DNA of 27,158 nucleotides, taken from NCBI GenBank assembly GCA_964562375.1, contig CAZLSW010000044.1, positions 1 to 27,158 on the forward strand, in the 5' to 3' direction. Of this stretch, positions 9,271-18,900 are shown piece after piece. The DNA comes from JAJPXC01 sp964562375. Lineage in GTDB: Bacteria; Bacteroidota; Bacteroidia; Bacteroidales; Muribaculaceae. Both the position numbers and the translations under genes were made by a program. The notes beneath the pieces were generated by a model that had not been told where the DNA came from, searched no databases, and saw only the letters and a list, made by a program, of their open reading frames with translations. The number at the start of each line of letters is the position of its first letter. The first letter of the stretch is position 1.

Positions 9271-9300
9271 CAAATGTATGTATAATTTTCGTAACTCAAA
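9271..9300 (-). promoter_or_regulatory. Putative -33/-7 promoter for the GH99-like gene
   Basis: On the minus strand TTTG (9300-9297) is followed after 18 bases by TACATTTG (9278-9271). This nearly matches the Bacteroidetes arrangement TTTG-N19-21-TAnnTTTG. It fills the 51-base gap between the SusD2 stop (9308) and the GH99-like ATG (9256), leaving a leader of only about 10 bases. The gap is AT-rich next to the SusD2 stop but shows no clear hairpin, so readthrough from the Sus genes is also possible. Confidence 0.5.
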
Positions 9301-9307
9301 AAAATTT

Positions 9308-11059
9308 TTACCATCCAGCGTTTTGCCAGTCGTGACCGGTGGCTTGTTTCAAGCGCACGGCCTCCTCGCCGGGGATGGGGAAACGCAGGTATTTATCAGC
9401 TGTGGCCTTGCTACGGGATACTACGAAGCGCTCATATCCACCCTCGGCCAAGGGGCGCATGCCGGTGACTGTTTCGGTGCCCGACAATGCCTTCCAGCGT
9501 CGAAGGTCGTAGAAGTAGTTGTCCTCGAAGGCCAGCTCCACTCGTCGCTCGTTGCGCATGCGCTCGCGGAACGCGTCGCTGCTCATGTCGTAGCCCAATC
9601 GTGGCATACCTACGCGATCGCGCAACTTGTTAACAGCGTTGACGGCCTCGCGGGGTGCCGTTTCCGATTCCGAAGCCTCGAGCATGCATTCGGCGTAATT
9701 CAAGTAAAGCTCGGCCAATCGGAATGCCTTGATTGCGCCATCTGAGTTGAGCGAGCGATCGGAAAGCGGGGAGCCGAATTTACGCAAGTAGTAACCCGTG
9801 CGGGTGTTGCGCACGTTGGACGACGAGATCGCGCAATTACCACCTTCGGCAGTCGAAACCAATGTCTCGCTTTCGGGGGACAATGGAGCGCCATTGTAAT
9901 ATACAGTGGCCATCAGTCGCGGGTCGCGGTTGGCGTAAGGATTGGCGGGGTCGTATAGAGCCGCGGTGGGGTTGATAATCGGCTGAAGGTGATCACTATC
10001 GGCATAGCCCAAGATAGGAGCGACGCCATCGACGGTCTCGTAGCAATCGATTAATTCTTGCGAAGGGCAGCTGCCGGCGCTGGTTTGGCCAGTGGTGGTG
10101 GGTAAGCCGTGATATTGCCAAATCGAGTATTGGCCGTTATAGCCCATAATGGTCTCGGTATCGGATGCCCCTCTTACGTCATACCCTCCCAAGAAATAGA
10201 AGTCGTAGACGTTGTAGGATTGTTTCAGGCCCTCCAAGGTGGGAGCAGTGGTATAAAGAGAGTAACCATTGGAAGTGCAACCTGTCAATGCCTCAAGGCA
10301 CACCTCGGCTGCATCCTGCCATGTGAAAGTGCCGTCGTTGCTCAACGGCGATGCGGCAAACAGGGCTGCCTCCGACATTGTGGCCGCCGCGATGGCCTTC
10401 GACATGCGGAAGGCGTCGTTGTCGCTCGAACCTGAGTGCCACTCCAATTGCTCATTGGCGATTGCCTCGCGCGCGTCGGCGATAATCTGGCGGGCGACGT
10501 CGCAAGGAGTGGTTACTTCCACGGTTGAGTAGTCGTAGGTGTTGTCCGACGACACGCTGGTATCGTAATTGTCGAGCATCAACGGCACGGCCCCGTAGGT
10601 CTTGAGCAATTGGAGATAATAATAGGCGCGCAGGGCGTAGCACTCGCCACGGTAATGCTCACGCACGCTCTCGGTGTGGATCTCGGCGTCGGGAAGATAG
10701 TGGAGCATGGTGTTCACCTGGCGAATATAGGTGTACAGGTTCCACTGCTTGGGAGTACCTAAGGGGTTGGTGAACGAGGTGACAGCTCCTTGGTTCCACA
10801 GGCTGATCGACCCGCCGTTGGCGTCGTCGACGTCGGCGGCGTTGTCGGTGGCTCCCTCAATGAAGGAGTGGGAACCGTAGACGTGGCCATGGCCAAGGTT
10901 GAGGCCCTCGTAGCAATTGTTCATATAGGCGCCAGTGAGCTTCTGATTTTGGAAAATCTGGTCGAACGACAAGCGTCCGTCGGGATATTCCTCAATCTCG
11001 GTGCATGCGCCGAGCGTCACGCTCACGGCAAGGTATAAGAGTGATTTATAGCGTTTCAT
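9308..11059 (-). CDS. SusD-like outer-membrane glycan-binding lipoprotein (SusD2)
   Basis: This 583-residue RagB/SusD-family lipoprotein has a signal peptide ending in LGAC, with C19 the likely lipidated cysteine, followed by an acidic TEIEE stretch that fits surface export. Family features follow: the N-terminal PDGRLSFDQIF segment, helical TPR-like regions around ALRAYYYLQLLKTYG, and the late block AFRLAELYLNYAECMLEA, RMRNERRVELAFEDNYFYDLRRW and a C-terminal LRFPIPGEEA segment. SusD proteins sit as a lid on their SusC transporter and hold glycan at the surface. It follows SusC2 by 9 bases, so the two should form a pair. It shares local features with SusD1, including EGGNC and an RTGYY(L/F)RK block, suggesting they arose from duplicated pairs. 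The ligand cannot be read from sequence. Confidence 0.95.
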   Translation of the reverse strand: MKRYKSLLYLAVSVTLGACTEIEEYPDGRLSFDQIFQNQKLTGAYMNNCYEGLNLGHGHVYGSHSFIEGATDNAADVDDANGGSISLWNQGAVTSFTNPLGTPKQWNLYTYIRQVNTMLHYLPDAEIHTESVREHYRGECYALRAYYYLQLLKTYGAVPLMLDNYDTSVSSDNTYDYSTVEVTTPCDVARQIIADAREAIANEQLEWHSGSSDNDAFRMSKAIAAATMSEAALFAASPLSNDGTFTWQDAAEVCLEALTGCTSNGYSLYTTAPTLEGLKQSYNVYDFYFLGGYDVRGASDTETIMGYNGQYSIWQYHGLPTTTGQTSAGSCPSQELIDCYETVDGVAPILGYADSDHLQPIINPTAALYDPANPYANRDPRLMATVYYNGAPLSPESETLVSTAEGGNCAISSSNVRNTRTGYYLRKFGSPLSDRSLNSDGAIKAFRLAELYLNYAECMLEASESETAPREAVNAVNKLRDRVGMPRLGYDMSSDAFRERMRNERRVELAFEDNYFYDLRRWKALSGTETVTGMRPLAEGGYERFVVSRSKATADKYLRFPIPGEEAVRLKQATGHDWQNAGW

Positions 11060-11068
11060 ATCGGGGAA

Positions 11069-13840
11069 TTAGAAGCTAAGGTTAAGACCAATCGAGAAGC
11101 TGCGATACAGGTAATCGGAAAGTCCGGTCGACTCGGGATCGAAGCTCTTGAATTTCATATTGGTGGAGGTGAAAAGGTTCTCGGCGGCGAAGTAGAATCG
11201 CAGCTGTGTAAGTTTCAACTTTTGCACGGTGTTGGTGGGTAGGGAGTAGCCCAGTACGAGGTTGCGAAGGCGAATATAGTCGGCTTTGCTCACAAAGAAG
11301 CTGTTGTCCTGTAGCGACGAGGAATTGGACGAAGTTAACGCCGGGTAACGAATATCCTGACCCGCGGCGTATCGTTCGGCGGTCCAAGCGTGGGTGTGCA
11401 GGCCGTTGACATATACTCCCTGATAGGAGTTCTCGTATACGCCAGCGCATGAGTAGAGCTGGTTACGACCTGTCTCGCCTTGGAAATAGAGATAGAGGTC
11501 GAAGCCGCGCCACATCACCTGCGCGCCGAAGCCGTAATTGAACGACGGCATTGTCTTTACGCCATCCAACGGGGCCTTGTCGCACTCGTCGATCACGCCG
11601 TCGCCGTTAAGGTCTTGGAATTTCAGATCACCGGGGCGAGGCTCGCGACCAGCGAATGTCAAGCCGCAGTTGTCGATTTCGTTCTGGGAGTTGTAGAAGA
11701 TCGAGCCGTTGGAGCCGTCGACAAGGTAGCCGAATTGCTGCCCAATGGAATAGCCCGACGTGCGCGAGGGATAAGCGTAGCCCGATGACGAGTAGTCGAG
11801 GTCGCCGGCGTAGTCGATGCGGTTTTTGTTCCAGCCAAGGTCGACGTATCCGTTTATGGTCATGTGGTCGGCCGATGGGATTACGCCAGTGTAGCGGGCC
11901 GACACGTCCACACCCTGGTTATGGGTGCGGCCAATGTTGGTGTAGGCACGCGTGGAGGTGCTATGGCCTCCGGCCGTGGGCGTGGTGTTGTCGACGCAGA
12001 GCATACGGTTGAGATGCGAGCGGAAGTAGTCGACCGACAGCGACAGGGAGTTGAGCACGCGCAAATCGATGCCGTAATTCTGCTCATAAGTCTTTTCCCA
12101 CGTCAACGTGGGATTGCCAAGCAAGCCCTCCGAGATGTGGGCGTAGGAGTAGAGCGAACCGATCACGCCTCCCCCACCCTGCTGGCGGTACTCGTCGGCG
12201 TAGAGATAGCGTGATGGGAAGTTCCAAAGGTTGTCGTATTGGAGGATACCGGCCGAAGCGCGCAGTTTCAACTGGTTGAGCCATGTCACTTGACGCAGGA
12301 ACGACTCATTGTGGGCGTTCCAGCTCACCGAACCGGCGGGCGAAAAGTGGAACTGGTTACCCTTTGGCAATTGCTCGCTGCCGGCGTGATTGAACGAGGC
12401 TTGCACATAGTAACGGTTGTCGAAACCATATTTCACCTCGCCACTTAGCTGGATACGAGAGAAAGGCAACAGCCAGCCCGTGGAGGTAGAGCCATTGAGC
12501 TTGTCCTCGGAGAGATAAGTGAGGTTGGCGCTCACGTAATTTTTGCCAAATTCGCGCTGATATTTTATGCGTCCTTGGAAGTTCATGAAGTAGATGGCTG
12601 TGGAGGCTTTCGACCATGAGAGAGCGGCCTCGCGCTGGGTGCCGAGTAGGCTCCACCCGCCATCTCCGTCGCTCACGTAACGAGAGTAGTCGTAAGAACC
12701 GTGACGCACGCCAGTGTACTTGGAGTTGTATCCCAATATACCTTGCAGCGACAAGCCCTTTACCCATTGGTTGAGGTCGAGATTGAGGCCGAAGTTGGCG
12801 TTGATATTGGTTCCGGTGGTCTCTTTGGCGCCCGAGTAATTGATTTCGCCATAAATGGGGTTGGCGAAATTCTCGTCGGTGACGATTTTGCCGTCAACCA
12901 CTCCGCCGGGAGTTGTGGGAGGAATGATATGGCAAAGATTGATTATGTCGTAGTCGCTATCCGATCCGTTTTCGCGGGTGATGCGCATCGACGAGTACAT
13001 CCAAGCCGAGAGGAAGGGAAACATCTTGATGTCCAAGTTGGAGGTGACATTGAAGCGGTTGGTCCAGGGCGTGGGGTCGTATTTCTCTTTCCAGTCGGTC
13101 TTATACAGCCCGGTCTCGTGCTCAAAACCGCCGTTCACGTAATATTTCACGCGCTCATTGCCGCCGGTGAGCGAGATCGAGTAGCGCTGGGCCGTACGGA
13201 AATTATGGAGATACTGGTCACGCCAATTGTTATTGTATCCTTGACCCGACTGAAGCAGAGAAAGCTGGTCGGCCGAAAATGCCGATGCCAGGCCGTCGTT
13301 GGCCAGAGCTTGGTTGCGCAACGTGGCGTATTGGTATCCGTCAACCATATCGGCTGTTTTGGTGGGTTTTTGGAAGGCGAAATTGGCTGTAACCTTCACG
13401 ATGGTGTTGCCCGTGAAGCCGCGCTTGGTGTTGACCACGATCACACCCTGCGCGCCTAAGGGACCATAAATGGCTTTGGCGGCAGCGTCCTTGAGGATTT
13501 CGACGCTCTCAACAGTCAAGGGGTCGATATCGCTGAGCGTCAACGTGGTGGATGGCACCCCATCGAGCACAAGCAGGATGGGCGAGCCGTTCTGCGACTG
13601 CATACCTCTGATTTCACCATTGTTGTAATATCCGGCAAGATGCCCCTTGACGGCCTCGTCGAGCGTGGCCGACGGCGACAGGGTGATGATATCCGAGCCA
13701 ACCTTCACCGTGGCGAGGGTGGTGGTGTCGTTGGGATGGCTCAACCGCGACTGGACGAGAGTCGAGTCGGGATTTTCAGTGGCCCACGCCAGAGCCGGCA
13801 CCCCCATGGCTAATGCTAAAATTATATGTTGATATTTCAT
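11069..13840 (-). CDS. SusC-like TonB-dependent transporter lacking the usual N-terminal domain (SusC2)
   Basis: This is a 923-residue outer-membrane transporter. After a signal peptide (about 1-20, ending ALAWA) the sequence moves almost directly into the plug at about 43-145. Plug features include IRGMQSQNGSPILLVLDGVP, VESVEILKDAAAKAIYGPLGA and GVIVVNTKRG. A 22-strand barrel of typical SusC type should follow, ending in an aromatic SIGLNLSF. The roughly 75-residue carboxypeptidase-regulatory-like domain seen in SusC1 is absent, and only a degenerate TonB-box-like stretch (TTLATVKVG, about 40-48) precedes the plug. No frameshift or upstream in-frame extension is visible: SusD1 ends 21 bases before the ATG. 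It should import glycans together with SusD2, the next gene, using TonB energy. Confidence 0.93.
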   Translation of the reverse strand: MKYQHIILALAMGVPALAWATENPDSTLVQSRLSHPNDTTTLATVKVGSDIITLSPSATLDEAVKGHLAGYYNNGEIRGMQSQNGSPILLVLDGVPSTTLTLSDIDPLTVESVEILKDAAAKAIYGPLGAQGVIVVNTKRGFTGNTIVKVTANFAFQKPTKTADMVDGYQYATLRNQALANDGLASAFSADQLSLLQSGQGYNNNWRDQYLHNFRTAQRYSISLTGGNERVKYYVNGGFEHETGLYKTDWKEKYDPTPWTNRFNVTSNLDIKMFPFLSAWMYSSMRITRENGSDSDYDIINLCHIIPPTTPGGVVDGKIVTDENFANPIYGEINYSGAKETTGTNINANFGLNLDLNQWVKGLSLQGILGYNSKYTGVRHGSYDYSRYVSDGDGGWSLLGTQREAALSWSKASTAIYFMNFQGRIKYQREFGKNYVSANLTYLSEDKLNGSTSTGWLLPFSRIQLSGEVKYGFDNRYYVQASFNHAGSEQLPKGNQFHFSPAGSVSWNAHNESFLRQVTWLNQLKLRASAGILQYDNLWNFPSRYLYADEYRQQGGGGVIGSLYSYAHISEGLLGNPTLTWEKTYEQNYGIDLRVLNSLSLSVDYFRSHLNRMLCVDNTTPTAGGHSTSTRAYTNIGRTHNQGVDVSARYTGVIPSADHMTINGYVDLGWNKNRIDYAGDLDYSSSGYAYPSRTSGYSIGQQFGYLVDGSNGSIFYNSQNEIDNCGLTFAGREPRPGDLKFQDLNGDGVIDECDKAPLDGVKTMPSFNYGFGAQVMWRGFDLYLYFQGETGRNQLYSCAGVYENSYQGVYVNGLHTHAWTAERYAAGQDIRYPALTSSNSSSLQDNSFFVSKADYIRLRNLVLGYSLPTNTVQKLKLTQLRFYFAAENLFTSTNMKFKSFDPESTGLSDYLYRSFSIGLNLSF

Positions 13841-13861
13841 AATGTGTATCAGTTTTGAGGG

Positions 13862-15661
13862 TTACCAGCCATAATTTTGCCAGGATACTCCCGTCTGGGA
13901 TTCAAGCGTTGAAACTTCATTAAGAGGAATGGGCAGGAAGTGCCATTTGGCCTCGGAGGATTGCTTAGTGCCCACCACAAAGCGGGTGTACTTGGTGGAG
14001 AAACCACTTTGGATAAGCATACCGGTGCAAACTCTCTCGCACTCAATAGGCTCGGTGCCAGTGGTCCAGCGGCGACAGTCGAAGAAACGGTGTTCCTCAA
14101 ACGCCATTTCTATGCGGCGCTCGTGGCGCACTTTCAATCGGGCATCGTCGATGCCCGAGGCGGTGACATCCACCGAGGGATCAAAACCAGCACGATGGCG
14201 AATCTCGTTGACCAATTCCATAGCCTCACCGATATGACCGGCCTCGGCGGCAGCCTCAGCGGCGTTGAGAATCACCACGCCTAAGCGATAGAATTTCCAG
14301 TGACCGTCAGGCTGGTTGCCCGAGGCATAGGAATTGTAATGGTGATATTTGCGGAAATAATAACCGGTGCGGGTGTAAGTGCGTGATTGTGAACGCACCT
14401 CGCAATTACCACCCTCCTCGGTGCGCACCTCAGCACGCTCGGTGCCGATGTAGATTATCGACTTGTTGTGGATAATCGTTGCGTCAAATCGCGGGTCACG
14501 ACCGTCGTAAGGGCGCTTGGCATTGTAACCCGAGTCGCTGGTATAGTTGGGCTGCAAGTGATCGGTGTCGAGATAAGGGTTCTCCAGGTCGAGCACGGGC
14601 TTGCCTGTCTCAAGCATATCATAGGAGTCGACCAATTCTTGTGAGGGAACGTTGGAAGCCGAGTAGCAGTCTTGCAATGGCGTGCCATTGACGTACCATT
14701 GCTGGTGGTTGACGTTGGGATTATAGAGTATGGTCTCACGGTCGGCCGGAGAAGTGCCGAGCGACTCGTCTTGGGCGAAATATTCACCGTAAGCCGAGTT
14801 GTAGTTGTCGGTTTGCATCTGGGTGTAGAGCTCGTAACCGTTGGAACGAAGCTTGGAAAGAGCGTCCATGTTCACTTGGTAGGCCCATTCCCAAAGGTTT
14901 TCGCCGTTGTTGTAAAGGGTGGAGGCGGCAAATAGGGAGGCTTCGGAGGCGATAGCGGCCGCCACGGCCTTCGACATGCGGCGCGTCTCGTTGCCACTAC
15001 TTAGTCGCCAAGGTAGATTATCGTATGTCATAATGTCTTGACACTCCGAGACGATCCATTTCAACACGTCGACGGCTGGCTGCCGCCGAGCGTTCTCAAA
15101 TGTAGCGTCCACGCTCACTACGTAGTCGATAATTGGCAGGTCGCCAAACCATTTCACCATCTGCAGGTAATAGAAAGCGCGCAGAGTGCGACATTCCCCC
15201 TCGAGGCGTTTGCGCACGTCCTCGGAGCGCACCACAGCCGTGGGGATTCTTTCCAGAAACACGTTACAGGAGCGTATTGACGACCAGTATCGGGTCCAAT
15301 AATGGGTGTCGAAGGCGTCCTCGCGGTCGTTCATGTCGAAGATATTGCCTCCCACAGCCGACGAGCCTTGGCCACGGTAGGCCATAATCGCACCGTGACC
15401 CTCGGTGTCCTCATTTGACCACGACTCGTCGCTGAGCGACGTGGGGAGGTTCTCCATCCAGTAATACATGTGCATTTTCTTGGGCATCGCGGCATAGGCT
15501 CCCGATAGGTAGGCCTCGGTGTAATCGGCGTTGGCGAATACCTCATCCAAGGTCAAACGACCATCGGGGGTGATGTCAAGGTCGTCGCTGCACGAGCACA
15601 GGGCAATCAAGCCCAAGCATGCCCAGCGTGACAATTGTTTATATAATATGCGGGTAATCAT
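13862..15661 (-). CDS. SusD-like outer-membrane glycan-binding lipoprotein (SusD1)
   Basis: This 599-residue RagB/SusD-family protein has a signal peptide ending LCSC, with C24 the likely lipidated cysteine, followed by SDDLD. That acidic run resembles the Bacteroidetes surface-export signal for lipoproteins. Family blocks include PDGRLTLDEVFAN, LRAFYYLQMVKWFGDLPI, NVPSQELVDSYDML, KVRHERRIEMAFEEHRFFDCRRW and LPIPLNEV near the C-terminus. It lies 5 bases after SusC1 and is presumably its partner lid. Two more Sus genes follow 21 bases downstream. Compared with SusD2 it keeps similar N-terminal and EGGNC/RTGYYFRK segments, but most of the sequence differs, so the two probably bind different parts of one glycan or different products. 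That last point is inference. Confidence 0.95.
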   Translation of the reverse strand: MITRILYKQLSRWACLGLIALCSCSDDLDITPDGRLTLDEVFANADYTEAYLSGAYAAMPKKMHMYYWMENLPTSLSDESWSNEDTEGHGAIMAYRGQGSSAVGGNIFDMNDREDAFDTHYWTRYWSSIRSCNVFLERIPTAVVRSEDVRKRLEGECRTLRAFYYLQMVKWFGDLPIIDYVVSVDATFENARRQPAVDVLKWIVSECQDIMTYDNLPWRLSSGNETRRMSKAVAAAIASEASLFAASTLYNNGENLWEWAYQVNMDALSKLRSNGYELYTQMQTDNYNSAYGEYFAQDESLGTSPADRETILYNPNVNHQQWYVNGTPLQDCYSASNVPSQELVDSYDMLETGKPVLDLENPYLDTDHLQPNYTSDSGYNAKRPYDGRDPRFDATIIHNKSIIYIGTERAEVRTEEGGNCEVRSQSRTYTRTGYYFRKYHHYNSYASGNQPDGHWKFYRLGVVILNAAEAAAEAGHIGEAMELVNEIRHRAGFDPSVDVTASGIDDARLKVRHERRIEMAFEEHRFFDCRRWTTGTEPIECERVCTGMLIQSGFSTKYTRFVVGTKQSSEAKWHFLPIPLNEVSTLESQTGVSWQNYGW

Positions 15662-15666
15662 GGCGA

Positions 15667-18600
15667 TTAGAAGTTGATGTTAAGTCCACAGGTGTAGGTT
15701 TTGAGCAACGGGTAGTCGAGGAGCGACGATTGCTCGGGGTCGAACGACTTAGTGCGCAGGTGCTGCCACGTGTACAGGTTTTCGGCCGACACGTAGAAAC
15801 GGATTTGCGACATTCTGAGCTTGCGGGTAATCTTCTGGGGAATGGTGTAACCCAAGGTGATGTTCTTCAAGCGCAGGTAGGAGGCGTCCATAATGTAATA
15901 GGAGTTGGCCACATGGGAGGGAGAGGCGGTGTTGGTCAAGCGTGGTGCCGTGATTTTCTCGCCGGCGGCGTAACGTTCGGCGCTCCATCGCTCATCCAGG
16001 AAGTCGTTGAAATATTTCGAACCGTTCTCCTCAAAGATGCCCCAACCCGAATAATATTTGGAGTATTTGCTCACGCCTTGGAACATGATTGAGAAGTCGA
16101 ATCCGTAGGCGTTGGCCGTGGCACCGAAAGAGTAGGTGTACTTGGGCAGCAGCGATGAGTAGCCAATCGGAGCTTGGTCGCGGTCGTTGATCACGCCGTC
16201 GCCGTTGAGATCCTTGTAGATAAAGTCGCCGGGCAGTGGCGAACCGCCCTCGATCTCGTATTTGAGTCCGCGCAGGGCGATATCCTCCTCCGAGTTAAAG
16301 AATCCCGAGCCGTCGCGACCGGTAGCAGGGTCAACCGTATGGTCGATCACGTAGCCCCAGCATTGCCCGAGCATAAAGCCTGTGGAGCGGTAACGATAAG
16401 CGTAATCCTCGGCGAGAATCGACTCGTCGGCCTCCAGCACCTTGTTGGTGTTGTAAGCCACCGATCCGTTGACCGTGAAATTGAGATCCTTGTTAACCGG
16501 GAAGTAGTAGGAACCTGTCAACTCATAGCCCTTGTTGCGAATCTTGCCCTTGTTGACGCGGGGAAGCAACGAAGATGACATGCCCGAAATCATCGGCACG
16601 GTGTTGCGAGCGATAAGAATGTCGGAGCGGTTCTCGATAAAGTAGTCGAAGGCCATATGAAGATTGCGGAAAAGCGTAAGGTCGACACCATAGTTGTATT
16701 TCCAGGCTGTTTCCCAGTGGATGTCGGGGTTACCAAGCATCACCTCTGAAATCTTGTAGGCATTGCCAAGCGACGGAACGCCAAAGCTCACCGTGGCCGA
16801 CTGGTAATAGTTAACATTGTCGAGATAGAGGAATCGGGTAGAGCCCAAGCCGTCGTTACCCACCTTACCGATTGAGGCGCGCAGCTTAAGCATGTCGAGC
16901 CAATCGCGAGTGTAGGGGTTGATATAAGGCTCGTTGCTGATCACCCAGCCAAGGGAGAAAGCGGGGAAGAAGCCGAAACGGTGCTTGGGTGCAAACTGCT
17001 CGGTGCCGTTGTAACCCATATCCACCTCAGCAAGATAGCGCGAGTCGTAATTATAGGTGAAGCGGGCCGAGGTGCCTATCATGTTATAGGGGATATCGCC
17101 CGAGTCGCCCTCGCGCTTGTCGCGCTGGAACAGAAGCATGCCCGTCACGTTGTGCACCTTGTTAAATGTGCGGTTGTAATTTACTTGAGCTTGAAGGTTG
17201 AGGAACCAATTGGAGGTAACCGAGCGACCAAGGCCAAGGGCGTCGTCACGCTCGTCGGAGCCATCAAATGTGTAAATCGGGAAATCCAATCCCGATGGGT
17301 TGCGCTCGTATTGGTACACCACGAAATTCTTGGTGGCCCAAGAATTGGAGCTACTGCGACTCTGGTAGCTAACCAGGCCTTTGATGCTCAATCCCTGGGT
17401 AAGAAAACCAAGGTCGATTGTCAACGTGCCTATTGCGTTGATGCCCGAACGGGTAGCCAGATTGTAACCGGCGCGATTCATAAGACCATAAGCCGGCTGA
17501 AGCGACTGGGCAGGATCCTGAATCACTTGGCCAGGGACCACATCGTGGGTCAACACGCTGCCGTCGTCGCCAGTGCCTCCCGAGCGCACTTGCACTCCCT
17601 CAATAGTCAACGGTCCAGGAGTTGTCGGGCGAGCCGTGATAGCGTCGGCCCACATTGAGGCCTCCTCGCGGTTGGTGCCGTTCACCTTCTCGATAAAGCT
17701 GGAGAGGTCGAGCGAGGCTTTCACCCACTGCGAGAATTTGTAGTCGATATTGGAGCGCAGGTTGTAGCGATTCATCTGGGCCTGGGGGTTATAGCCGAGT
17801 TGCTCCTTGGATTCGCAGTTGTACATACCACCCTGATAGACGTAACCGGCGTTGACGAAGTACTGCACTTTGTCGGTGCCACCGCTCACGTTGGCGTTGG
17901 CTTGCACCATCGAAGAATGGTCCTTGAACAGGATGTCGCTCCAATTGGTGTTGGGGTACCAATAGGCGTCGCTGGCATTGGCGGGACCACCGGTTTTCCA
18001 AGCGTCAAAGAGGGCCAGCTCATCGTCGGAGAATGCGGCGGGCATTCCCTCGTTGGCGCGTGACTCGTTCAACAACCGAGCGTAATCCCAGGAGTCGCGA
18101 CGATAAGGCTTGCGGGCGAACGACTGTTGGCTATATTGCACCGAGCCGCTCACTTGCGCCTTCCCTTGCTCGCCACGGCGTGTGGTGATAAGGATAACAC
18201 CGTTGGCACCACGCACGCCAAACACGGCGGTGGCCGAGGCGTCCTTCAGCACCGAGATCGACTGGATTTCGTTGGCGTCGATGTCGCGAATCGACTCGCG
18301 AGGCACGCCGTCGACCAGAATCAGCGGATTGGTGTCGTTGTAGGTGGCAGCGCCGCGCAGGTACATATTCACCTCGTCCTTGCCAGGGGCGCCGTTTGTT
18401 TGGATGGTGGTCAAGCCTGGGAGCTTACCGGCGAGGGCGGCAGTGAGGTTAGGAGCCGATGATTTTTTGATTTCGGCGTTGTCGACCGAGGCGATAGCTC
18501 CTGTAACTGACACTTTCTTTTGCGTCCCGTAAGCCACCACAACAACGTCGTCGAGCATCGTCGATGACGGCTTCATTGTAACCTTGACAGGCGTACCAGC

Positions 18601-18873
18601 CTTGGCCTTCATGGTAACAGGCTCGTAGCCGATAAAATTGATAAGCAGCGTGGGGGTGGCACTGCTGGTCACCAGGGTGAAATTGCCGTCGATGTCGGTG
18701 GCCACAGCGTTGGAGGTGCCTTTTTCAAGCACAGTCGCTCCGGTAAGCGGCTCGCCGGTCTCGTCAAGGATCGTGCCTTTAATTGTGGCTCCCCAACTCA
18801 ACGCCGGGATCAGCAGTCCCACGAGCAACAGCGTCAAGCGCCGCGGTAATGATTGGTTGTAATGTCGTTGCAT
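15667..18873 (-). CDS. SusC-like TonB-dependent transporter (SusC1)
   Basis: The frame opens at 18969, but I place the start at the ATG at 18873 because it gives a proper signal peptide (about 1-28, ending PALSWG); the upstream 32 residues look like leader read through a promoter region. The resulting 1,068-residue protein has the carboxypeptidase-regulatory-like domain at about 30-102 (ATIKGTILDETGEPLTGATV), a TonB box (LDDVVVVAYGTQKK, about 107-120), a plug (LAGKLPGLTTIQ, LILVDGVPRESI, SISVLKDASATAVFGVRGA) to about 235, and a barrel ending TYTCGLNINF. It imports oligosaccharides across the outer membrane with SusD1, whose gene follows after 5 bases. The 135-base gap upstream holds a -7-like element and repeats, making this the likely first gene of the uptake operon, though readthrough from the enzyme genes is possible. 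Confidence 0.95.
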   Translation of the reverse strand: MQRHYNQSLPRRLTLLLVGLLIPALSWGATIKGTILDETGEPLTGATVLEKGTSNAVATDIDGNFTLVTSSATPTLLINFIGYEPVTMKAKAGTPVKVTMKPSSTMLDDVVVVAYGTQKKVSVTGAIASVDNAEIKKSSAPNLTAALAGKLPGLTTIQTNGAPGKDEVNMYLRGAATYNDTNPLILVDGVPRESIRDIDANEIQSISVLKDASATAVFGVRGANGVILITTRRGEQGKAQVSGSVQYSQQSFARKPYRRDSWDYARLLNESRANEGMPAAFSDDELALFDAWKTGGPANASDAYWYPNTNWSDILFKDHSSMVQANANVSGGTDKVQYFVNAGYVYQGGMYNCESKEQLGYNPQAQMNRYNLRSNIDYKFSQWVKASLDLSSFIEKVNGTNREEASMWADAITARPTTPGPLTIEGVQVRSGGTGDDGSVLTHDVVPGQVIQDPAQSLQPAYGLMNRAGYNLATRSGINAIGTLTIDLGFLTQGLSIKGLVSYQSRSSSNSWATKNFVVYQYERNPSGLDFPIYTFDGSDERDDALGLGRSVTSNWFLNLQAQVNYNRTFNKVHNVTGMLLFQRDKREGDSGDIPYNMIGTSARFTYNYDSRYLAEVDMGYNGTEQFAPKHRFGFFPAFSLGWVISNEPYINPYTRDWLDMLKLRASIGKVGNDGLGSTRFLYLDNVNYYQSATVSFGVPSLGNAYKISEVMLGNPDIHWETAWKYNYGVDLTLFRNLHMAFDYFIENRSDILIARNTVPMISGMSSSLLPRVNKGKIRNKGYELTGSYYFPVNKDLNFTVNGSVAYNTNKVLEADESILAEDYAYRYRSTGFMLGQCWGYVIDHTVDPATGRDGSGFFNSEEDIALRGLKYEIEGGSPLPGDFIYKDLNGDGVINDRDQAPIGYSSLLPKYTYSFGATANAYGFDFSIMFQGVSKYSKYYSGWGIFEENGSKYFNDFLDERWSAERYAAGEKITAPRLTNTASPSHVANSYYIMDASYLRLKNITLGYTIPQKITRKLRMSQIRFYVSAENLYTWQHLRTKSFDPEQSSLLDYPLLKTYTCGLNINF

Positions 18874-18900
18874 TATGATTGGTATTGTTTTCACGGGGGT

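Noticed and set aside
9257..9310. Transcription terminator after SusD2
   Set aside because: There is an A/T-rich run beside the stop codon but no stable hairpin that I could find, so I do not call one.
12701..13459. Plus-strand open frame (252 codons) opposite SusC2
   Set aside because: It overlaps the well-supported plug and barrel coding region and has no recognisable motif, so I treat it as a shadow frame.
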